Assembly: GCA_029717555.1 (NCBI GenBank)
Contig: JAMDHS010000134.1
Span: forward strand, 1 to 35,676
Length of the DNA stretch: 35,676 nucleotides
DNA from: Peribolospora baueri
Lineage: Eukaryota > Basidiomycota > Peribolosporomycetes > Peribolosporales > Peribolosporaceae
Direction of reading: 5' to 3'
Below, one piece after another: positions 11,203 through 21,397 of the stretch (within the stretch, counting starts at the first letter, position 1; each line of letters starts with the position of its first letter). A model generated the notes under the pieces. The model had not been told where the DNA came from. It saw only the letters and a list, made by a program, of their open reading frames with translations, and did not search any database. Made by a program: the position numbers and the translations under genes.

Positions 11203-11464
11203 CGCTGTCCACGAATGACCCACAGCGCGGCGTCTGTTGCTCGATAGATCTACCTTTGAGGGGCTCGTTCGGACGTGCGACGAGCTCGGCCACGTTCGTC
11301 GTTCGCTCTTGCACTCCGACCTCGGTCGACGGTGATGATCGCAGACGCGCGCACGGGCCACAACCGGCTAACCGACCGCAGCGCCTCCCTCCTTGTTGTG
11401 CCCAGGCGGCTATCTGGAAGGAAACGGAGTGGCATCGCACCTCGACCGTGTTGGCGTCGTGCGA
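11203..11464. promoter_or_regulatory. Shared divergent promoter (twin-CX9C gene / TAD1)
   Basis: The start codons of the minus-strand twin-CX9C gene (11202) and plus-strand TAD1 (11465) are 262 bp apart and face outward, so this interval must carry both promoters. No TATA box or CACGTG is visible. Confidence 0.55.
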
Positions 11465-13755
11465 ATGAATGCTACCGAGGCCGACCATGTCGCCAAGGTC
11501 TGCCTGGACCTGTATGCCTCTCTCCCGCCCAAGGGAGGCAAACCAGGGAGGAGAGCGAACGGGCGGTGAGCAAACGGGGCGGACTGCTCGACGCGGCTCT
11601 TGGCCTCTTTGCTTCTTCTCGAGCCCGGCCTCCCCGGCCAGGCAGTGTTTGACTTATGAACGGCCTTTCTTTCGACCTTTCTCGCCGAAAACAGGCACGA
11701 GTGGACCGTCCTATCCGGGATCGTCCTACGCGTCGCCTCCCATTCTCCTGCCGGCGGCGACGCGGGCGCTCCGCCGATTTTCCATCCCATCAGCCTAGCC
11801 ACTGGGACAAAGTCCCTTCCTCACACCCTCCTCTCCCCCTTTGGCGACGGCTTGCATGACTCCCATGCCGAGGTGGTGGCCAGAAGGGGGGCGGTTCTAT
11901 GGTTCATGAAGGAGATCGCTCGTGAAGTGGGTCTACAGACGCTTAACTTCGGAGAGAGCAAAAAGAAGACGGAGCGTGATTCTTCCGGATCGCCGGCCCG
12001 ACCATGCGTTTTGCAAGAGGTGGCTGGATGCACGCCTAGGGAGAGGAGGTGGGCTCTCAAAGATGGAGTGAGCCTTCATTACTACGTCTCCGCTCTTCCA
12101 TGTAAGCGAATCCTGCCCTTCTGCCTTCTCGAATCTACAACGCCGCTGAAACGCTCGTCTACCTTCGAAACGCAAGGCGGCGACGCCTCAACGCTCCATC
12201 TCTCCAACTTGACTTCTGTCTGTCCAGCTGAAGATCAGGGCACGAGTGCGGTTTTGAGCGTCCCTTCAGCTCCGCTTAACCCTGAAGCGAATGACGAGAA
12301 AGGGGGCGACCTTGTACGAGGTCGAGTTGGTTATGCCAACTTCGGCGCTTTGAGGACGAAGCCTGGTAAGCACGCCTGTCTCCTTCTGCTCACACGTTTA
12401 TCATCATCTTTGAGTGTCTCACCGTTACCTGAATGGATTATTTGTTTGGATATTTTGCTTTTCACAGGTCGCCCAGATGCGCCGCCTACGCTGTCCTTGT
12501 CTTGCACTGACAAGCTATCCACCTATTGCGCGCACGGTCTCCAAGGGGCCCTTCTTTCTCAATTGCTTTCAGAACCACTCTACATATCTTCTTACACGTT
12601 TGGAGCATGCGAGCCAGAGAGTCCGGACATTCAAACGGTCTGCAACGGACGGCTAGGATCGGAGAGCTGGGAGAGAGAGGTGCACAAAGAGATTGAGAGA
12701 GCACTTTGGCGCCGTCTCACTTCGTCCAACGTCGGTATGTTTCTCCTTTTTCGTACCTTTGGTGGCCGATGGTCGCCTCCACGTTCACCTCACTCCTCAT
12801 CGTTTCTCCGCAGACGAGAGGTTACCTCGCCCATGTCGAGTACGACGACCAGATATTTACCTCACCCGCTTGCCCTTTGTCCATTCCCGAGAGGCGTTGA
12901 GGATATCGGAGAAGCGGCGCCTGGCTGAAGCTGGCGAAGAAGAATATAAAGGCACTAATGGTTTGGACGATGCGGCTGAGCCTGTCAGCGCGGCTAGCTG
13001 TACGTTCTATTCTGGACATCCTTCGTGCGCTGGCACGAGAATGTCGACGAGGGGCTTTCATTCTGACACGCCCCCTCTCTCTTCGCTCTGTCATGTCAAA
13101 CAGCGATAGCGTGGATTGACACCCTCGGTCTGGAGTCTCTCCATACCGGCATACGCCTCGGTGCCCCTATCAAGCACGCACGCCCCGAGCGACCGCGCAT
13201 GCGTTCGACGAGGTCACGGGTTTGTAAGCTGGCCTTGTTCGGGGCCTGGTGCGAGCTGCGAAGTGGGCTAGGGATGGCTTTTCCGTAAGTGACCAGTCGG
13301 GTGAGGTGACCGATGCTCCAGTGAAAACATGCACCAACCTCCGTTCCTCATTATTCCGCTCGTCTCGCAGAGAGAACCTCACCTACTACGAAGCCAAACG
13401 TCTGCCAGATGCTTCATGGTACTGGGAAGCGAAGAAGGCGTTGCGCGGCGAGAACAGCACGTCTTCTCCTGCCGAGCTTCTTCTCCGTTGGACCGCGTCG
13501 AGCGGCAGTGGCCATGAAGGAGATGAGGTGGGCATGGTGTTCGGACAGACGACGAGTGCGGATGCGGATGTGACGCAGAATGGCGGGCCGGTACCCACGT
13601 ACGACGACGATGCGTGCACGGCGCCGCTGGCAGGTGACGACGCCGATCGGCCCCCGTTCGCCGCTTGGGTCATCAGCGATCCGAAATGGGAGAGTTTTGA
13701 CAAGAACGGAAACAGCCAAGTGTCAGTGCCAAGCGCGTTGACGGTCCCAAGATAA
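11465..13755 (+). CDS. TAD1: tRNA-specific adenosine deaminase 1 (adenosine-37 to inosine)
   Basis: This enzyme deaminates adenosine 37, beside the anticodon, in eukaryotic tRNA-Ala. Seven exons: 11465-11565, 11695-12101, 12177-12365, 12468-12734, 12814-12999, 13104-13284 and 13371-13755, giving 571 residues. The A_deamin (ADAR-type) domain shows all zinc ligands: LHDSHAEVVARR with His91 and catalytic Glu93, PCGGDAS with Cys170 (formed exactly at the exon 2/3 junction), and LSCTDKL with Cys245. Other family blocks are EWTVLSGIV, VGYANFGALRTKPGRPDAPP, HGLQGALLSQL, SIAWIDTLGLE and NLTYYEAKRLPD. It is longer than yeast Tad1 (about 400 residues) because of inserts around residues 110-150 and an acidic region near the C-terminus. 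Introns 2 (75 bp) and 3 (102 bp) have lengths divisible by three and no in-frame stop. The start is the first ATG in a frame that splices correctly to exon 2. Confidence 0.94.
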
Positions 13756-14104
13756 TGTCACCGACGCCGAACGAGCAAGAGTGCGGTCCGTCTGACGTAA
13801 GTCATATAGTTTATTGGAATCGACGTCTCAGAGCGCGTCCAGCCCAGCGCGGTGGGCAGACGAGTCAACTGTAGTACATGCGGTACTGGGACATCCGCGA
13901 GCGCTTCATTGTCAGCATACAATAACGTTATGAGTTCGTAATGGCATATTCTATTCAGTCCTGCTCCTCGATCAGGACACAAATATGCTGACACCGGCGA
14001 GTCCACGCAGACAAGATGCAGACAAGACGCAGAAAGGAGCGGGAGCGCTGGTAACTACTCGTCGTCGGCGTGGTTCTATGCTGTGAGAGAAAATTGGAAC
14101 GTTA
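13756..14104. other. Convergent 3' flanks of TAD1 and FAP1
   Basis: This 349-bp stretch lies between two facing stop codons. No gene, repeat or structured RNA is seen; it holds the two 3' UTRs. Confidence 0.6.
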
Positions 14105-17100
14105 TCAAAGGGACGACTCCCAGTCGTCCGGGATGTCCTCCTCCCGCTGCTCCGATCTCGGAGGGCCTACTGCCGGCGAGGCCAACCCCGATCGAACGGC
14201 CGGGGCAATCACCGACGTCTGGGTGGATGATCCGGCGGGCGACATGGCCACAGAGCCGGGCGTCAAAACAGATGCGTTCACCTTGGGTCCGAACGGCGCG
14301 CGTCGAGGGCCTGACGCCCAGGCGTTCGAGGCGGACGCATCGGCCCTCGGTACTCCGCCGACGCCACCGGCCACGACGGCGCTCCAGCCAGTCTTTGGCG
14401 GAGCTGCAGCAGCAGAGGCAGATGATGCTGACCCTGCTCCGCCGGAGGGAGGTGCCGGCTGGTCCTCCCTCTTCTGAACGTGACCATCCGGGTCTACTCC
14501 GACGAGGACGACGGCAGTGGCGAAACCGTCACGAGCGGCAAGGGACCGCAAGTCGGTGCGGATGGGCTGGAGTCGCATGGCGGCCTCGACGGAGGTGGCG
14601 AAGACGGGCGTGAGGACCACGTCCTCATCGCCCACCCATTTGAGATGGAAGTCGGAGACGCCACGGAGGCAAGGGGAGATGAGAGAGCGGAGAGAGGTGG
14701 CGTCGTGGCCGAAGACTCCTTCGAGGAGGATGGCACTATCAAAGACAGGGACGTTGGGTCAGCATGTTGTCGTTCGGCGCAGATGGGAAAGAATGGAGAT
14801 CAACTCACTTGAAAGAGATTCTATTGGCCGTATGTTGGGGTCTCTTCATCTGCTCCAGCGCCGTCTGTCTCGCCCTTGGCGGCCTTTGTACGGAAGCCTT
14901 CCACGCCTCACTGATGAGTGGAGAAGGGACACGACTGTCGATCTGCTTGCGCACGATGACGCTCCGCCGCGGCTCTTGGTCGACGCTCTCGCTGTTGAGC
15001 CGATACTTCTCGGCGAGGTCGTGGGTAAACTTGCGATGAGTTGCGGAAGCGGATGGGAAATAGTGGCCTTGACGGGACGAAGCCATAAATCTGGCAGGGT
15101 AGAAATAATTGAACGACGGTTCAGTCACGAACTGTTGAAAAAGACGAAGCGCCAGAGAGGGGAACGCGACCGCTCACTCGTTCAAAGCCTTCTCGACACC
15201 GTCGGCGAACGTCTTGTTCGCCGCATAGAAACTGCGTAACTCCGGTTCGTACTCGACCTTCTCCCTCTCCCTCGCCCTTTCCTCAGGGTTGGAGATGCCT
15301 AGCGCGTCGGCGAGCCGGGCGTTGCGTTGAGCAACGAGGCACGCGTCGTTGCATTTCAATTGACGGTTTTCGCGCTTCGCCGCGCTCGGGCTGGAGACGC
15401 ACGCCGAGCAACGAGCACTCTGGTTGAGCTTGCCGCAAGAACAGGTGAGAGTGATGATGGCAGAGCACGGCTGCGTCTCTGGACACGCGGTGGGGGCGTG
15501 ACATCGCCGATCGCACGGATGCTGACTATAGGGAATGACGATCAAGGTCAGAAAAGTTATGACCGAGCCCGCCTGGATGAGCACCTATCCACTCACCATA
15601 TCCTCTTCGCCTTGCCACAGATCTGATCGCAAGGCCCACACTGGCCTTCAGGATGGCAAGGAGCCGTGCAACGGTGATACCCGCAATTGAGCAGACGACC
15701 GCAGGGCGTGCCGCAGGACACCTTGGTCTGGGAGCACCGCACGTTTTTCACGACGTTCTTGCCGCAAGCGCATGGCTGCGAGAAAAGGATGACGACGGAA
15801 AGGAGTGAGCGGGGAAATTAAGAAGAACGCCAAAGGCCAGAAAAGAAGGCGAACCAACTGAAGAAGACGTGTACGCACCTTCTCGGTGAGGAAAACGCAA
15901 GGCGGACACGGTCCCTCCTGGTGGCAAGTATGCGGCTGCCTCGGATGGCCGCACGGCGGAGGGTCTCTGTCGCAGGGGAAATTGCACTGTACCTTAGTGC
16001 CGCAAGGAACCGGCGGCTCCAGCACCGTCCTCTGGCAATGGCAGCTTATCTCCTCGAAAGTGGCCTGCAAGCACGGGGGGCAAGCACCGCGATGACACGG
16101 GAGGGGGCAGACGTGCAAAGCGCAGGAGAGGAGCTTGTTGCACACCAACTTGCATGCGTGCCACCCAGCCGGGTCGTCCTCATCCGCCTCGTCGAGGCCG
16201 ATGCGACGGCGAGACTTCTTGGCAGCTTGGAAGGCTAGAGGACAGCATTGAGTCGCACATTGATGGCGGCCACAGGACCGCAGAGCCTTACAAACGCTCG
16301 TGCACAACACTTCCTGCCGGCCTTCCTCTTCTTCCCGCTGCCGCTCCGCACAGGTCGCTGTGACCTTTGTGTTGCCGCACCGACAGGGAGTCGACACCGG
16401 TTCGGCACACGGAGGGCAGGAGCCGGTGTGGCAAGGAAGCGTACAACGATGATCGCAGCCTGGCAGCTTGGCGTTGCAAGTGGCGCCACAGGTGGGAATC
16501 GGATCGGAGCACGAAGTACGGTCGGCAAGCCGGGATATGGGCGTCTTGCCGCACGGGCAAGTGGTGACTTTGGAGGGGGAGGTGGGACACACGGCCGCCG
16601 AGGGTGTCTGAGGGTGACAGGACTTGAGACACGAGTGCACACCACAATCGAAAGGTCTAAAGGGGAAGTTGGATGGCGGGACGAGGTCAGCAGGAGAAAG
16701 ATAATGATCACGAGTCTATTCCCGCTCACCTCTGACACACAGAGCCGCAATCAAACCATCCTTTCCACTTTTGACCGTCTTTCTCGCTCTCCTTACTGTC
16801 GCCGCTACCGCACACCATCTCCTTCTGTTCCCGGCTACAATAACACCTGCTTGTCCTGAGCTCGGAGCACGGATGGCAAGGGCCGGGGTGGCAGTTTCGA
16901 TGACACACGTGCATGCCGCAGTTGAGAAGACGACCGCAAGGTTTGCCACACGAGACGCCTTGTTCCTTGGAGGACAACGGCGCGTCGTCCTCCGACGAGC
17001 CGGGTTGAGAGGTGGAAGCGGCATCCGTGAGCTGACTACACCTCACCATCTGTTTCTCACCACCGCACCAACACGTCTTCTCCACGACGACGGGGCACGG

Positions 17101-18218
17101 AGGACAGGGTCCCGGGTGACACATCTCCGAGCAGCCATGAGGACAGCCGAGCGGACGCTTTCGGCTGCAAGGCTTTCCGCATGAATGGGGTGTGGCGTTG
17201 GATAATTTGTAAGGGCGAGGGTCGGAGAAACGAGCACAAAAGCACCGATAAGCGCGGGGAATGGACTGCCGTGAAAGTTGGCAGCCAGGACATCTGCAAC
17301 CGACAAAGAAGGACGATGGGGCGATGAGCAGTTTTGTGTCTGGAAATCTCGACGTGCACACACACAGTCGACGCCAACTCACCTCCAATTGCCTTTTCTC
17401 CTCTTGAGCGCCTCATCTTCTTGGCGGCTGTTCGCCTCCTCGACCATCTTGACACTCTTCTCTGCCCACTTCTCCACGCACTTGAGGTGAAGCACGGTCC
17501 AGCAAGAGTCGGCGCAATGCCACGTCTTATCCTTGTGCTCGATGGTGCCGAAGCAGATGAGACAGTCGTACGCGCCGGAGGCGAGTTCTGCCGTGAGGCG
17601 GGTGCGCAGGTCAGCGTGCTCGAGAAGGGTGGTGTGGTCTTGGACGATGGAGCTTATCGCTGATCGCGAAGTTGAAGCGGGCTTGGACGAGACGGTAGGC
17701 TGGCCCGCTGAGTCGTCGGCGGTGAGCTGGGAGCCGAATTGACGCCGGCGGCGACTCTGACCATTCATGCTGACCGACGGGGGCGTATCGACATCCGAGG
17801 CGGTGTTGGAGCCCAACGCACCGCCGTGGCGACCACCGCGGCCGCCATCGCGACGTGCGCCTCCACGACGGCCGCCTCGATTGGCATGGCCACGACGCGG
17901 ATGAGGGTCGTCAGCGGACACGGCGGTCGGCTGATCTTTGACGGTTCTTCCCGAACCGTCGCCGCCAACTCCACCCCTGCGTATGTGGCGAGGAACGAAA
18001 GGCGCCCTGGAAGCGTCAAGGTTGCTGGACGAAGGCGGCTCGCCACCGGCACTCCGGGTGGCGACGTCCCTTGTGCCATCATTTACGGCAGTGGGTGCAT
18101 GTCTGCCTCTGTCGCGGTTGCGGTTGCGATGACGAGGACCTCGAGAGGCGGAGGGATTATCGGAATGAAGAGAGGGTGGACGATCGGGGGGTATTGGATC
18201 GAGTTGGGCGGTGGACAT
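14105..18218 (-). CDS. FAP1: NF-X1-type zinc finger protein (RING-like domain, NFX1 repeats, R3H)
   Basis: Seven exons on the minus strand: 18218-17383, 17293-16730, 16656-15879, 15775-15597, 15525-15178, 15090-14809 and 14735-14105, giving 1,205 residues. The order is: a disordered Arg/Gly-rich N-terminus with RGG-like runs (to about residue 160); a RING/PHD-like domain from Cys219 (CLICFGTI...CADSC...HLKCVEKW...CPGCQL) completed across intron 1; a long array of NF-X1 zinc fingers with repeated CG..C...CHPGPCPPC motifs (about residues 310-860); an R3H domain near residues 902-945 (HYFPSASATHRKF, LAEKYRLNSESVD); and a C-terminal domain ending PDDWESSL. Human NFX1 is a transcription repressor with putative ubiquitin-ligase activity, and yeast Fap1 binds FKBP12 and gives rapamycin resistance. 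The gene is probably nuclear/cytoplasmic. The start at 18218 is the first Met of a plausible protein; the frame is open further upstream, so the exact start is uncertain. Confidence 0.93.
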
Positions 18219-18711
18219 GTACCGCGGCTGTGAGCGATGGGTCTGTTGCTGAAGGGCGAGAAGGGAGGGGTTGAGAGGGTGGGGAGAGAAGGCGGGGAGG
18301 GGGGTGTTGTCCTCCGAGGGGAGGTGCTCCAGATAAATATGAATGAGAGAAGAGACGAGAGAAGAAGGAGAAGACAAGGCAATAAAAAGACAATGCAAGT
18401 GGTGGTGGAAGAAGATGGTCGTCGACTCGACCGACACGACCGACTCGACCGACATGTTGAGATCGGCTGCCGGGTCGGAGACCTGCTGCGGCAGCTGCGG
18501 CAGCTATCTGTCCGTCCAGAGCGACCAGACCCGAGGCATAAAGAACGGCGGAAAATCGTCATCTCGCTCGCGGGAAACTCGGCGCGTGCTCTAACAAGAA
18601 AACAAGGTCATACGAGCTCTGCGAAGGGGGAAAAAAAGTAAAAGGTTATGTCATCCATTCCGCATGACTCATGCGAATGAAGAAAACACGCCGACGCCGG
18701 CGCCGACAAAA
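18219..18711. other. FAP1 promoter region
   Basis: This 493-bp stretch lies between FAP1 and the tRNA gene. It is purine-rich on the plus strand, thus CT-rich in the FAP1 sense direction, with CGACTCGAC-type short repeats near 18421-18450. No separate gene is seen. The tRNA terminator lies at its right edge. Confidence 0.55.
18708..18711 (-). terminator. RNA polymerase III terminator (TTTT)
   Basis: Four T on the transcribed-sense minus strand follow the tRNA discriminator base directly, the usual minimal Pol III stop signal. Confidence 0.7.
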
Positions 18712-18827
18712 CGACGCCAGCAGGGTTCGAACCTGCGCGTGCGAAGCACAGTGGATAGTGATTCGGGCCTGACAGATGCCGACCCAAAATTCAAATCCAC
18801 CCCCTTGGACCACTCGGGCATAGCGCC
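18712..18827 (-). tRNA. tRNA-Ser(UGA) with a 33-nt intron
   Basis: On the minus strand the sequence folds as a type II tRNA. The acceptor stem GGCGCTA pairs with TGGCGTC (two G-U pairs), and the discriminator is G, as expected for serine. The D-arm has CCC/GGG with AGTGG in the loop. The anticodon stem is GTGGA/TCCAC with loop TT-TGA-A, an intron, then A. The long variable arm is GTGC TTC GCAC. The T-arm is GCAGG TTCGAAC CCTGC. It closely resembles yeast tRNA-Ser(UGA) as I remember it. The 33-nt intron sits in the canonical place after base 37, leaving an 83-nt mature tRNA. The B-box GGTTCGAACC is perfect. It decodes UCA and other UCN codons. Confidence 0.93.
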
Positions 18828-19118
18828 GTGTGCGGTAAAGCAACTCCATAGTCCACTTCTAGTCTAACCCTCGCTATCCACCACTTCGTCCGCCACCGTC
18901 TTCCAACGGCCAACCCGAGGCCCTGCCACCGCCACCGTTTTCACTTCCTTCTCACCCGCCTCGCCTCTTCCTCCCTTCCACACCTAACTAGATTCATAGA
19001 CCGGCCTCCTTCTCTCGGAAACAAGGCCACCCCTCACTCTCGTCCGCAACCACAACCCGCTCCTCTTTCTCCGTACCAACGCAGACGCAGACGCGGTGCG
19101 GAAGCGCGCGAGCGAGAG
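18828..19118. promoter_or_regulatory. YEA4-like gene upstream region and tRNA 5' flank
   Basis: This 291-bp, CT-rich stretch lies between the 5' end of the minus-strand tRNA and the start codon of the plus-strand transporter. No TATA box or CACGTG is seen. It serves as leader/promoter for the transporter. Confidence 0.45.
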
Positions 19119-20938
19119 ATGAACGGCGGCGGCTCACCTAGAAGATACCCTATCTTCCGCTCGCACAGCTCCGGTCGCCGGCGGTCCTCTGCACTCGGCG
19201 GGCTCGTGTTCAGTCCTGCAGCGGGCGGGGGTCGCAAGGGAGGTGTGGGAGATGTCGACGGGGACGACGACGGGCCGTCGTTGCCGTACGCCCGCCCTGG
19301 AGTCGGGGGAGGAGTGCCTGGGAGGAGCAAGGGCCTGGAGGGAGAGGATGGGGAGGAGGAGGTAGTAGTCGTGCGCAAGGAGGAGCCGGGGCAGGGGCAG
19401 GCACCATGGCAAGCGGGCGGGAAAGCGGGAGTGAGCGAGGAGAAGAGGAGGCAAGTGAGCCTCGCTATCGGGCAGACGGTGCTCGCTGACTGGGTGCTCA
19501 TTCTCGGCCTCATCTTCGGAGGATGCTGTAGGTGAGCGAGTTGGATGTACCTTCTCTCCGGCTGCAAGCGGGAAAAAAGGAGAGTGCCGACAAGCACGTC
19601 TTTTCTTCCTCTCTCTCTCCTGTCAGCAACGCCTGGACGTTGGAAGTCGCCACGACGGCGAACCCTCAGTCAGGGACGCTGATCACATTTGCCCAGTTTG
19701 TCGCCGTTGCCCTCGTCGGTCTTCCACAACATCTCACCTTCGGCGAGCCCTCCACTTCCTCCTCGTCTCACGATGCTGTCGTCGCCAACCTCGAGCCGCC
19801 ACAGAAGAAGCCCTTCAAACCCATTCGCTGGCTGCCTCGCTTCAAGCCGCTCTCCATTCCCCTTTCCCGCTGGGCCATCCAGGTGGTGCTCTTCTACGCT
19901 ACTTCGCAGCTCAACAACGCCGCATTCGCGTACGATATACCAATGCCAGTACACATCATTTTCAGGAGCGGCGGCATGTGCGTCAATATGCTCATGGGTT
20001 GGCTTCTCCGAGGAAAGAGGTGAGACTCAAGCCGGTTCGTCTGACTGGCACGTATCCAAGGTGCAAGCGCATCCAAATGATCCCTCACCCGTCTCCCACC
20101 CCCTCTGACCAGGTACTCGCTCAAACAGGTCCTTTCTGTCCTGGTCGTCACTGTTGGCGTGATCATCGCCACCCTTTCCGCCTCTTCCCCTTCTCACCGC
20201 TCCTCCTCCTCCTCCTCCTCCTCCTCCACCCACTTTGGCGGTCCCTCGGCGTCGAGCTACGCCTTCGGCGTGCTCCTTCTTTCTGTCGCCCTCGTCCTCT
20301 CGGCCGCCATGGGTCTCTGGCAGGAGATTACGTACGAGAAGTACGGTTGGGGACACTGGCGCGAGGGCATGTTTTACAGCCACTTTCTCAGCTTGCCCAT
20401 CTTCCTTCTCCAGCTCGCCGATCTGCGCGCTCAGATCGCCACAGCCAACGCAAGTCCGCCGACGTACTGGGCCGTCGTACCCCCCTCCTTGGCCCGCCTC
20501 TGGCACGGGCTGTTTTCAGCCCCGGTCCCACGGAGATACGGCAAGGGCCATTCCTTGCTTTCCCAACCATTGTCTTCCTCCGCCTCCTCCCCAACGGTCA
20601 CCCCTCCCGGCGCTTTAGTAGTGCCTTCCTTCTACGTCCCCCTCCTGCTCAACGTCCTTACCCAACTCCTCTGCATCTCCGGCGTGAACAGACTCACCTC
20701 TCGCGTCTCTAGTCTCACCGTCACCCTCGTCCTGGTCGTTCGCAAGGCCGTGAGCCTCGTCATCTCTGTCCTCTTCGTCGGCGCCGTTGGCGGGCGAGGC
20801 GGTCGAGGCGGCTGGGCGATGGCGTTGGGCGCCTTGATGGTCGGCGCGGGCACGATGGGCTATTCTACTGCGAGCAGCAAGAAGAGCAAGGACAAGGATC
20901 GGAAGCGTGACAAGGACGACAGGGGGAGCAAGGTATGA
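19119..20938 (+). CDS. YEA4: UDP-N-acetylglucosamine transporter family protein (SLC35B4/Yea4 type)
   Basis: This is a multi-pass nucleotide-sugar transporter. Three exons, 19119-19531, 19627-20019 and 20113-20938, give 543 residues. The first 110 residues are soluble and Gly/Ser-rich. The membrane domain then starts at LADWVLILGLIFGGCCSNAW, with the family GCCSN motif formed at the first splice junction. Further matches are LITFAQFVAVALVGLP, LNNAAFAYDIPMPVHIIFRS, LLRGKRYSLKQVLSVL, GLWQEITYEKYG, HWREGMFYSHFLSLPIF, LLNVLTQLLCISGVNRLTS and TLVLVVRKAVSLVISV. SLC35B4 and yeast Yea4 carry UDP-GlcNAc (some also UDP-xylose) into ER or Golgi; Yea4 is an ER protein linked to chitin synthesis. The C-terminus is a lysine/aspartate-rich tail (KKSKDKDRKRDKDDRGSK) that could act in ER retention. 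Luminal loops are longer than usual, with a Ser9 run. Substrate specificity cannot be read from the sequence. Confidence 0.92.
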
Positions 20939-21397
20939 CTTGCCGCTCGCGCGCCGCGCCGTGGCAGCCTTGAGCGGCGAGCTATTCATTTTTTCTTCAT
21001 AGAATCGCACGTTCGCCCGGGCTAGAATAAATGGATGCAAGGACGGAAGAACGATACGGCGATGGCGACGACGATCTGACCTCCTTTGAGAACGTGAGAA
21101 ACTTCGTATGCACGCAGTCTCCTTGCCATCGTCTAAATGTATCGTACGGACATTGAATGCGCACTCGGATTCCGTTACGAATGTGGTGCGGAAGCCGCGC
21201 TTCTTTGGGCCTTGCGTGGTCTTCATGTGTCACGTGATCAGCCCGATAGCTTCCAGCGCACGCCCCACACCGCCCGGTCTTAGTAGCCCTGCACGGAGGA
21301 TCCGGTCCGGATCTTCCTTCTCCTCCTCCCAACACGTCTTGCCCAACTGTGTGTGCGTGAGAGTGAGAGACAGTGCAACTCCTCTCCTCCGCACGAC
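20939..21397. other. Intergenic: transporter 3' flank and ALG5 promoter
   Basis: No gene is seen in this 459-bp stretch between two genes on the same strand. A GTCACGTGATC element at 21229-21239 lies about 160 bp before the ALG5 start codon. The rest is unremarkable. Confidence 0.55.
21229..21239. promoter_or_regulatory. GTCACGTGATC E-box upstream of ALG5
   Basis: A TCACGTGA palindrome of Cbf1/USF type lies about 160 bp upstream of the ALG5 start codon. It shares CACGTGATC with the element before RAI1 at 31521. Regulation is inferred from motif and position only. Confidence 0.4.

Noticed and set aside
15091-15177. Alternative acceptor for FAP1 intron 5 at the CAACAG near 15131, giving TTCGTGACTGAA onward
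   Set aside because: From the exon 5 phase it runs at once into a stop. The acceptor ending at 15091 keeps frame and restores the R3H start EFMASSRQGHYFP.
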